From assembly GCF_037963865.1 (NCBI RefSeq), contig NZ_CP150170.1, positions 6,324,001 through 6,388,000 of the forward strand: DNA of 64,000 bases. Direction: 5' to 3'. This DNA is from Paenibacillus sp. FSL R10-2734 (lineage in GTDB: Bacteria > Bacillota > Bacilli > Paenibacillales > Paenibacillaceae). The notes beneath the pieces are model-generated. The model searched no databases and was not told the origin of the DNA. It was given only the letters and a program-made list of their open reading frames with translations. Numbering within the stretch: the first letter of the stretch is position 1; every line of letters starts with the position of its first letter. Shown here in pieces: positions 57,621 to 64,000 of this stretch. The position numbers were made by a program, and so were the translations under genes.

Positions 57621-57809
57621 ATGAACACCAAAAAAACGTTATTTACAACGGCTGCATTGGGAGTAGCGTATTTACTGAAGAATAAGGGAACTCGCGATAA
57701 AATTATGAACAGTGTTCAATCCTTTACTTCCCAATCGAAGGCTAAAAAAATCCAGTGGCACTCATTAATCTTTATCAGTCTTACAAAAGCAAAGAAACCT
57801 CTCCTTTGA
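57621..57809 (+). CDS. Small protein with hydrophobic N-terminus
   Basis: The protein has 62 residues. An ideal CAAGGAGG ribosome binding site precedes the ATG. MNTKKTLFTTAALGVAYLLK, then NKGTRDKIMNSVQSF resembles short YtxH-like stress proteins, but the C-terminus (QWHSLIFISLTKAKKPLL) runs into a terminator stem, so the true family end may be altered. Function unknown. Confidence 0.6.
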   Translation: MNTKKTLFTTAALGVAYLLKNKGTRDKIMNSVQSFTSQSKAKKIQWHSLIFISLTKAKKPLL

Positions 57810-57853
57810 AATGGTTGGTCGTACTTCCATTTCTTAAAGAGAGGTTTCTTTGT
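57790..57853. terminator. Large bidirectional terminator hairpin
   Basis: AAAGAAACCTCTC pairs with GAGAGGTTTCTTT across a longer imperfect stem (GAAATGG with CCATTTC inside). It lies between the convergent plus-strand small gene and the minus-strand aminopeptidase gene. Confidence 0.85.
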
Positions 57854-57870
57854 TGTTTATGGAGAGCTAA

Positions 57871-59376
57871 TTATTCGCTTTCACTGAGCAACCACTGGAC
57901 TAATGAGCGAACCATTACACCTGTTCCCCCTCTAGGATTAACTCCACGTTCTTTGGATAGAAATGCTGTTCCAGCAATATCTAGATGTATCCACGGCAGA
58001 CCTTCCGCAAACTCACCTATGAATAATCCGGCTGTAGTGGCTCCACCGAATCTTCCTGCGGTGTTCCGAATATCGGCAACCTCACTCTTCAACAGCTCAC
58101 GAAATTCCGGGTAAGCAGGAAGCTGCCATATTTTTTCACCCGAAACGTTAGATGCTGTCAGAAGCTGCTCCAAAAACTCCTCGTCGTTAGTAACAGCACC
58201 TGTAGCTATATCTCCCAATGTAGACAACACTGCACCCGTCAACGTTGCGACATCAATAATACGTTTCGCGCCCCACTCCCGAGCATAGGTCAGTGCATCC
58301 CCCAATACAAGCCTGCCTTCTGCATCGGTATTCAACACTTCTATTGTTCGTCCGCTCATGGATGTAATGATATCTCCAGGTTTAAAAGCATTAGCAGAAG
58401 GCATATTCTCAGCAGATGGAATGACCATCACGACGTTAATTCGCGGACGTAATTGTCCAAGTGCCTCCATTACTCCGAGTACGGTCGCTGCGCCCCCCAT
58501 ATCACTAATCAGCTCTTCCATACCTGGGGCTCTTTTTAAGGAAATCCCTCCCGTATCAAAAGTAATCCCTTTACCGACCAACCCCACGACATTATCCCAA
58601 TGCCCCGTTCCCTGATAACGGATGACGATCATTCGCGGAGGGTTTACACTTCCTTTCCCGACTGCTAGCAATCCTCCCATTCCTTTTTGCTCAATTTCCC
58701 GTTCATCTAGCACTTCGGAAGGAAATCCATAACGTTCAGCAACTTCTATGGCGGCCACAGCAAGGTCAGATGGAGTCAGAAGATTACCAGGTATATTCGT
58801 CAAGTTCCGTGCCAGATTCGTGGCCACACCAAAAGCCAGCCCCCTCTGTATACCCAGATCCCAATCACGCTCGACAGCCTCTGCTGGCTTCTTCTCTATT
58901 GTGAATATAACTGAGGTTGGACCTGTATAATGAGATTGCTCCTGCTTATATGTGGGTCTTCGATAGGATCCGAGTGATAACCCCTCAGACAACGCGTAGG
59001 CAATAGATACGATATCCTTCTCTACTGTTAGTTCCTGAATATTTTCAGGTACCTGAATCACTAGCTGTATTCCCTTCAATCGAAGTGCTGCACGTGCTAT
59101 CTGAACGCCCATTTGACGTAGATCCTCAGTCGTAAGAGGTTGGTCCCCTTTGCCCACCAAAATAGCAACAGGACAATTGGATGGATCATCTAGAGGTAGT
59201 ACATAAGTCTGATTCAGCTTCCCACTAAATAGACCGGTCTTACCTAATAGGCGAATTCTGTCATTCCATCTCTCTGAAAGGCCTCCATGTTGGACCTCTG
59301 ACTCAGAGATAATAAGGATAAGGGCATCACCCTGTATTTCATTAATGGTACTGCCACTGTTAAATTGTATATTCAT
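57871..59376 (-). CDS. pepA: Leucyl aminopeptidase (M17)
   Basis: The protein has 501 residues from the ATG at 59,376, chosen for GGAGGTAAGCACA upstream; the frame is open to 59,493. N-terminal macro-like domain (about 1-170), then the catalytic part: ATNLARNLTNIPGNLLTPSD, VGKGITFDTGGISLKRAPGM, the family signature NTDAEGRLVLGDAL with metal-binding Asp/Glu, and a Lys in the VGKG segment. It removes N-terminal residues from peptides in the cytoplasm, using two metal ions. Confidence 0.96.
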   Translation of the reverse strand: MNIQFNSGSTINEIQGDALILIISESEVQHGGLSERWNDRIRLLGKTGLFSGKLNQTYVLPLDDPSNCPVAILVGKGDQPLTTEDLRQMGVQIARAALRLKGIQLVIQVPENIQELTVEKDIVSIAYALSEGLSLGSYRRPTYKQEQSHYTGPTSVIFTIEKKPAEAVERDWDLGIQRGLAFGVATNLARNLTNIPGNLLTPSDLAVAAIEVAERYGFPSEVLDEREIEQKGMGGLLAVGKGSVNPPRMIVIRYQGTGHWDNVVGLVGKGITFDTGGISLKRAPGMEELISDMGGAATVLGVMEALGQLRPRINVVMVIPSAENMPSANAFKPGDIITSMSGRTIEVLNTDAEGRLVLGDALTYAREWGAKRIIDVATLTGAVLSTLGDIATGAVTNDEEFLEQLLTASNVSGEKIWQLPAYPEFRELLKSEVADIRNTAGRFGGATTAGLFIGEFAEGLPWIHLDIAGTAFLSKERGVNPRGGTGVMVRSLVQWLLSESE

Positions 59377-59498
59377 TGTGCTTACCTCCATTTGTCTCCC
59401 AAAACCAATCCCCATTGTAACATAAGCAAGGCTGATCTCTGCATCTGTATTATCCGCAGGGATCAGCCTCTTATTACTCAATATTCTAATCAAATGTA

Positions 59499-60602
59499 CT
59501 AATGGATTAATGGCAATGAGATTACAAAATGAGTACCTTCGTTAACTCTACTACTGACAGAAATACATCCGCCATGATTTTTGATGATTCGGTCACTCAC
59601 GGAAAGACCTAACCCTGTCCCATTCTCCTTAGTCGTAAAAAATGGATTAAATAACCTGTCCAGTGTACGAATGTCCATTCCCTTACCGTTATCAGAGATG
59701 AAAATACGGACCTCAGAACCCTCCCTGCGGGCTCCAACCTCTATTTTGCCCATTAGACCATCCGCTCTATCCGCAACGGCCTCCATAGCATTTCTAATCA
59801 TGTTGAGGACTACCTGCTTCATTTGCTTTACATCTCCAGAAATCATCATATCCCCCTGAAAAGGATGTAGATTGATCTGGCATCCCTTCATCAAGGCTTC
59901 GCTCTCTGTAAGCAGCACTACCTCCTTGAGCAAGGCTGACACAGGAATCATACCTACTTGAGGAACTGACGGCTTGGAAGAGGTTAGAAATTCATGGATG
60001 ATATCGTTCGCACGATCGATCTCCGCCAAGATAATCTTGCCATATTCCTGCTTCCCAAGCTGCTGCAGATGCGGATGAAGCAATTGAATAAATCCACGGA
60101 TCGCAGTTAACGGATTTCGGATTTCATGGGCAATAGATGCAGATAATTTACCTAGCATAGCCAAACTATCATTTTGGTAAGCTGTTTGCTCAATCAACTT
60201 ATAATCGGAGATTTCTTTAACTGTAAACAAATAACATCCCTTCATTTGCTCTCCACAGCATAATGTAACCTTCCAGTAACGGCCATACTCGTCTAAAAAT
60301 TCATAATTAGATTTTCCTTTGTATATCATCTCTCTAAAGCTTTGCAGTACTTGCTTTTTCTTGAAGCGGTTCAGTCGAACATTAGTTAACAGGTGTGATA
60401 TTGTACAGCCAACAAGGGAGTGACGGGTTAATTCAAGCATCCCGTACATTTGCTTATTTACAAAGCTTATAACACCCTCTTCATCAAAAAGCATGATTCC
60501 GCTGTCAATATTCTCTAGTACATCCTCGTATGTAGTATCCACTGGCCCCGATTGATAGGTACTTCCCGGTAATAGAAGACTTTCTTGATATTGGCTAATC
60601 AC
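59499..60602 (-). CDS. PAS-domain sensor histidine kinase
   Basis: The protein has 367 residues. GTG start with GGGGGAA upstream. Residues about 25-135 form a PAS domain (LENIDSGIMLFDEEGVISFV, NKQMYGMLELTRHSLVGCTI). Residues about 148-212 form HisKA with phospho-acceptor His in SIAHEIRNPLTAIRGFIQLL. Residues 255-365 form the ATPase domain: NMIRNAMEAV (N box), ISDNGKGMD (G1) and GTGLGLSVS (G2). No membrane span, so it is cytoplasmic, like KinA/KinE-type sporulation kinases; no response regulator gene is adjacent. Confidence 0.92.
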   Translation of the reverse strand: MISQYQESLLLPGSTYQSGPVDTTYEDVLENIDSGIMLFDEEGVISFVNKQMYGMLELTRHSLVGCTISHLLTNVRLNRFKKKQVLQSFREMIYKGKSNYEFLDEYGRYWKVTLCCGEQMKGCYLFTVKEISDYKLIEQTAYQNDSLAMLGKLSASIAHEIRNPLTAIRGFIQLLHPHLQQLGKQEYGKIILAEIDRANDIIHEFLTSSKPSVPQVGMIPVSALLKEVVLLTESEALMKGCQINLHPFQGDMMISGDVKQMKQVVLNMIRNAMEAVADRADGLMGKIEVGARREGSEVRIFISDNGKGMDIRTLDRLFNPFFTTKENGTGLGLSVSDRIIKNHGGCISVSSRVNEGTHFVISLPLIH

Positions 60603-60607
60603 GATAC

Positions 60608-60790
60608 GAAGTTCCCCCTTTTACTGCATTTGACGAAGACGCTAAAGCGACATCAAATTACTATGTATTTGAGTATATGACGAAGCCGCCAGAACATTCG
60701 GTAATCGTTGCACATTTTCCAACCGGTTCAATTATATTCCAATCATATCCAAGTGAAGTAGACAACGCAATCAGAGAATCTGTCGAATGA
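60608..60790 (+). pseudogene. Open frame without start codon, possible gene remnant
   Basis: The frame reads EVPPFTAFDEDAKATSNYYV, FEYMTKPPEHSVIVAHFPTG, SIIFQSYPSEVDNAIRESVE and ends at 60,790. It looks like protein sequence, yet no start codon with a ribosome site exists upstream; the only internal Met is at residue 25-30. It may be the 3' remnant of a lost gene. The remaining 60,791-60,907 shows no gene. Confidence 0.35.
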
Positions 60791-60907
60791 TAAAAAAATT
60801 CATAAAATGATTCCAAAGACATATAAAATATCACATCAAATTATATTTATTACTATTAGTTCGTTCAAATGATTTAAACCAATCTAAAAAAAATTAGAAA
60901 AAGCTAA

Positions 60908-60933
60908 AAAGCCTTCGCGGTTGCGAAGGCTTT
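60908..60933 (-). terminator. Intrinsic terminator
   Basis: AAAGCCTTCGC pairs perfectly with GCGAAGGCTTT around a 4-5 nt loop (GGTT). On the minus strand it is followed by TTTAGC. It ends the gene stopping at 60,973. Confidence 0.85.
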
Positions 60934-60972
60934 GATAAAGAAATGGACCAGGCCCAAAATGTAATAATAATC

Positions 60973-61380
60973 TTATGCTTTCTGTTGCAGACGAAGGCGT
61001 CTTTGACTCATCACCGCTAATCTTTTCTTCAATTCCCGCTCCCACTTCGTATCCTCAATCTGTTTGGCTACAGCAAGCAGGTCTAGTGCCATATCAATCT
61101 GACTCCGCACAATGGCTAAAGGCTCTTCACTCTCGATATTAATGACGTTTTCAAATATTGCAGTTTCGTCTTCCATAACATAATCCTGAAAATCCACATC
61201 GGTAACTCCGTCTCCATGTGCGTATTCCGCCAAGATCTCATACTCATTCTCGACCTTGTAATGAACCTCCACACGATGACATACCGGACAAAAAAGCAGG
61301 GGAACATTATGGACTTGCGTGCGATAATGTTTTAGTGTTCCCTTTGTTCCTACCATACTCGCTCCACAGCAAAAGCTCAT
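60973..61380 (-). CDS. Protein with N-terminal zinc ribbon, unknown function
   Basis: The protein has 135 residues. Cysteines CC (4-5) and CPVC (31-34) likely bind zinc. Residues 60-90 are acidic, and the C-terminal 45 form a charged helix (MALDLLAVAKQIEDTKWERE, LKKRLAVMSQRR) resembling a UvrB/UvrC-type helix. GGAGGGTG precedes the ATG. Similar short proteins occur in Bacillales; the role is unknown to me. Confidence 0.65.
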   Translation of the reverse strand: MSFCCGASMVGTKGTLKHYRTQVHNVPLLFCPVCHRVEVHYKVENEYEILAEYAHGDGVTDVDFQDYVMEDETAIFENVINIESEEPLAIVRSQIDMALDLLAVAKQIEDTKWERELKKRLAVMSQRRLRLQQKA

Positions 61381-61534
61381 ATTTGTTCACCCTCCTTAGA
61401 ATAACTAACCCAACTGAGTTTTTATTATTGTATTACATTACCCTAATGGAGATTCCTCCACTCGAGGACATAATATAACTTTTCGCGCCTATTTTCAAAT
61501 CCATTTTTTAATTTAAAACCTTTTGGAGCAAAAA

Positions 61535-61566
61535 ACCTCCTTACAGAAAGAGCATCTGCAAGGAGG
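61535..61566 (-). terminator. Intrinsic terminator after the peroxiredoxin gene
   Basis: On the minus strand ACCTCCTTGCAG pairs with CTGTAAGGAGGT, followed by TTTTTTGC. Confidence 0.85.
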
Positions 61567-61608
61567 TCAACTTAGAATATCAAGGATCAGATGATAACAG
61601 AACATCAT

Positions 61609-62148
61609 TTATAGGTTCTTGTCGCCTGGTTTCCAGTTCATTGGGCATAAGCCTCCAGATTGCAGGGCTTGAAGAACACGAAGTGTTTCTTCCACGCTAC
61701 GACCTACATCATTGTGATTAACGACCTGGTATTTCAACTCGCCTTCTGGATCTATTATGAACAATCCGCGCAATGCAATACCTTCTTCTTCAATCAGAAT
61801 GCCGTAGTCTTTAGCAACTTGCTTCGTAAGATCTGCAGCAAGAGGGAAGTTCACACGGCCTAGACCATTGGAATCCTTAGGTGTATTGATCCATGCTTTG
61901 TGGCTATGGATCGAATCTATACTTGCGCCGAGAATTTCTGTATCAAGCGCTTCGAATTGCGCAGCAGCATCACTAAGAGCTGTGATTTCAGTCGGACATA
62001 CAAAAGTGAAATCCAGAGGATAGAAGAAGAATACCAGCCATTTGCCACGGTAATCAGACAGGCTTACTTTACCAAAATCCTTACCATCACCTGATACAGT
62101 TTCCATAGTAAAATCTGGAGCTGGTTTACCTACTAAACGTTCTGCCAT
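61609..62148 (-). CDS. 2-Cys peroxiredoxin (AhpC/Prx type)
   Basis: The protein has 179 residues from the ATG at 62,148, with AGGAGGATT upstream; the frame is open to 62,187. Peroxidatic Cys in DFTFVCPTEI (about 50) and resolving Cys in GGLCPMNW near residue 169, the typical 2-Cys arrangement. It reduces hydrogen peroxide and alkyl peroxides. No ahpF or thioredoxin reductase gene is adjacent. Confidence 0.95.
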   Translation of the reverse strand: MAERLVGKPAPDFTMETVSGDGKDFGKVSLSDYRGKWLVFFFYPLDFTFVCPTEITALSDAAAQFEALDTEILGASIDSIHSHKAWINTPKDSNGLGRVNFPLAADLTKQVAKDYGILIEEEGIALRGLFIIDPEGELKYQVVNHNDVGRSVEETLRVLQALQSGGLCPMNWKPGDKNL

Positions 62149-62309
62149 TGCCAAAATCCTCCTTTGATTATGTAAGAAACCAACCATTTTTTGTCATGAT
62201 ATGCTGGAATAATTTACATCTTGTCTACATATCAAATGGTATCATCGTACAAAATCAAAGTCAATAATGGACAAATTACTCTTTAATAATAATTATAAAT
62301 AAGGTTTTA

Positions 62310-63392
62310 TTACGCTTTGCGGATTGCAGCAACAATCAAATCGCCCATTTCAGATGTACTAAGCGCTTTACTCTTATCTACTGCGATATCACTTGTACGG
62401 TGTCCCGCATCCAATACTTCAGCAACTGCAGCCTCTATAGCAGCCGCCGCATCCTCATACCCAAAGGTTAAACGGTACATCAACGCTAACGACAAGATCG
62501 TTGCAATCGGGTTCGCAAGCCCCTGTCCGGCAATATCAGGTGCGGAGCCGTGAACGGGCTCGTAGAGACCATAGTTACCGTCACCCATCGAAGCGGAAGC
62601 AAGCATACCAATAGAACCTGTCAGCATAGCAGCCTCATCGCTCAGGATGTCACCGAACATGTTCTCGGTTACGATAACATCAAAGCTGGCTGGGCGGCGC
62701 AACAGCTGCATAGCGCAGTTATCAACGAGCACGTGCTCAACTTCTACTTCAGGATATTCTGGAGCTATCTTATTTACGACCTCACGCCATAAACGGGAAG
62801 TTTCAAGTACATTCGCTTTATCAACGCTTGCCAGCTTATTACGACGTTTGCCAGCAATTTCAAAAGCCTGGCGGACAATTCGTTCCACTTCCATTACGTT
62901 ATATACACAGGTATCCACGGCTTCTTCACCATGTTCACCTTGACGACGCAATTTATCTCCGAAATAAATCCCACCGGTCAGTTCACGAACGACCATAAGG
63001 TCTGTACCTTCCAGAACTTCCGGCTTCAATGTTGAAGCATCCTTTAGGCAATCAAACACGACAGCTGGACGTAGGTTTGAGAACAATCCAAGCGCTTTAC
63101 GAATGCCAAGCAATCCTGTTTCAGGACGAAGTTCCTTTGAATTGTTATCCCACTTCGGCCCGCCTACAGCACCCAGTAACACGGCGTCAGCACTTCGACA
63201 GATTTCTAGTGTATCTTCCGGCAGTGGTGTGCCTCTCTCGTCTATTGCGATGCCGCCAAATAGCGCGTGCTCCGTTTCAAAGGCATATCCAAATACTTCT
63301 TGGGTTGCTTTCAATACTTTTTCTGCTTCAGCTACTACTTCTGGTCCAATACCGTCCCCTGCGATTACGGCGATTTTTTTAACCTCACTCAT
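62310..63392 (-). CDS. leuB: 3-isopropylmalate dehydrogenase
   Basis: The protein has 360 residues from the ATG at 63,392 (AGGAG at 8 nt); a GTG at 63,401 is also possible. It starts KKIAVIAGDGIGPEVVAEAE, then LFGGIAIDERGTPLPEDTLE, RELTGGIYFG (substrate binding), and the dehydrogenase signature NMFGDILSDEAAMLTGSIGM. It oxidises 3-isopropylmalate in leucine biosynthesis using NAD+. No other leu gene lies in the window; leuCD or leuA may lie elsewhere. Confidence 0.97.
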   Translation of the reverse strand: MSEVKKIAVIAGDGIGPEVVAEAEKVLKATQEVFGYAFETEHALFGGIAIDERGTPLPEDTLEICRSADAVLLGAVGGPKWDNNSKELRPETGLLGIRKALGLFSNLRPAVVFDCLKDASTLKPEVLEGTDLMVVRELTGGIYFGDKLRRQGEHGEEAVDTCVYNVMEVERIVRQAFEIAGKRRNKLASVDKANVLETSRLWREVVNKIAPEYPEVEVEHVLVDNCAMQLLRRPASFDVIVTENMFGDILSDEAAMLTGSIGMLASASMGDGNYGLYEPVHGSAPDIAGQGLANPIATILSLALMYRLTFGYEDAAAAIEAAVAEVLDAGHRTSDIAVDKSKALSTSEMGDLIVAAIRKA

Positions 63393-63620
63393 CTCAGTCA
63401 CTCCTCAAGTGGTCTGCTCTAACAGACATAGTTCTTCTTTATATTGTTGTATCATACCCAGTCGCAAAGGACAAAGATATAGATTCTATTGAGTTGATAG
63501 GCAGAGCCTATAATCAAATGAGATAAGACAACTTACCTTGATTGCCGCTTCATATTTGCTCTTATTTCTGAAGATGTTTACAATTACTATGAAATCATCT
63601 ATCTAAGGAGTGAATGCGAA

Positions 63621-64000
63621 GTGCAATATGCAAAGCTTGGCAAATCCGGTATGAAGGTCAGTCGGCTATGTCTCGGAACAATGAACTTCGGCCCACAAAC
63701 AGATGAACAAGAAGCTTTCCGCATTATGGACGCTGCACTGGATGCAGGTGTTAATTTTTTTGATACCGCTAACATTTATGGCTGGGGTGAGAATTCCGGT
63801 CTAACAGAAACGATTATTGGACGCTGGTTCAAGCAGGGCGGCGGACGACGTGAAAAGGTCATGCTGGCTACCAAGGTATATGGTGCTATGAGTGATAAGC
63901 TCGACGGACCTAATGATGAGGGTGGACTATCTTCTTACATTATACGCCGCCATCTAGAGGGGTCTCTGCAGCGTCTCCAGACCGATCACATCGAATTGTA
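63621..64000 (+). CDS. Aldo/keto reductase, cut by window end
   Basis: The visible 126 residues start from GTG at 63,621 with AAGGAGTG upstream: MQYAKLGKSGMKVSRLCLGT, MNFGPQTDEQEAF, then DAGVNFFDTANIYGWGENSG with catalytic Asp and Tyr, and VMLATKVYG with the Lys. The TIM barrel goes on past the window. NADPH-dependent reduction of carbonyls is expected; the substrate is unknown. Confidence 0.92.
   Translation, partial: MQYAKLGKSGMKVSRLCLGTMNFGPQTDEQEAFRIMDAALDAGVNFFDTANIYGWGENSGLTETIIGRWFKQGGGRREKVMLATKVYGAMSDKLDGPNDEGGLSSYIIRRHLEGSLQRLQTDHIEL

Noticed and set aside
1..64000. CRISPR array
   Set aside because: No regularly spaced repeats of 24-40 bp with spacers were seen; the repeats found are boundary elements, operators and terminators.

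Overview
The window looks like a Paenibacillus-type Firmicutes chromosome carrying a large PBSX/skin-like prophage with a contractile tail. Support comes from the strong AGGAGG-type ribosome binding sites, the copper-amine-oxidase-like C-terminus on the endolysin, the PBSX gene order, and host genes such as feoAB with a FeoB-associated Cys-rich peptide and a MASE3-EAL protein. The species call is an inference.

About 1-51,265 is prophage. The integrase (49,941-51,173) points at the 3' end of an intact tRNA-Gly(TCC) gene (51,269-51,339, minus strand), which marks the right attachment end. No second copy of the tRNA 3' end was seen by eye, so the left end probably lies before base 1. From right to left the prophage holds: integrase; repressor/Cro control region with four 18-bp ATAACC-N6-GGTnAT operators; excisionase-like protein and antirepressor; a replication region (DnaD-like initiator, RecU, conserved phage proteins); C5 DNA methyltransferase; a sigma-70 region 4-like late regulator; terminase, portal, head, connector, sheath and tube genes; tail chaperone, tape measure and baseplate; fibres; and a lysis cassette (XhlA, holin, amidase). 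The tail chaperone gene ends in a textbook -1 slippery heptamer (AAAAAAC) followed by a 62-codon extension frame.

The left 8.4 kb, beyond the lysis genes, is AT-rich cargo: a secreted protein, two paralogous 64-71 aa proteins with TTG starts, a membrane-anchored Rossmann/methyltransferase-like protein, a multi-TM protein, a TIR-domain protein, another membrane protein, and an 864-aa LCAT-like alpha/beta hydrolase with Ig-like repeats. Two of these cassettes are bounded by the same ~82-bp element (hairpin plus a 35-bp block 51-52 nt upstream of the start codon). This is the best candidate in the window for an undescribed, modular defence or fitness system. Other cargo-like genes (19.6, 32.7, 33.9, 36.9 and 39.2 kb) are scattered among the phage operons.

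From 51.4 kb on is host chromosome: MASE3-GGDEF-EAL protein, HMG-CoA-lyase-like aldolase, feoA-feoB with a Fur-box-like site and an apparent ATA start for feoA, leucyl aminopeptidase, PAS histidine kinase, peroxiredoxin, leuB, and the start of an aldo/keto reductase cut by the window end. All calls come from reading the sequence; no database search was run.
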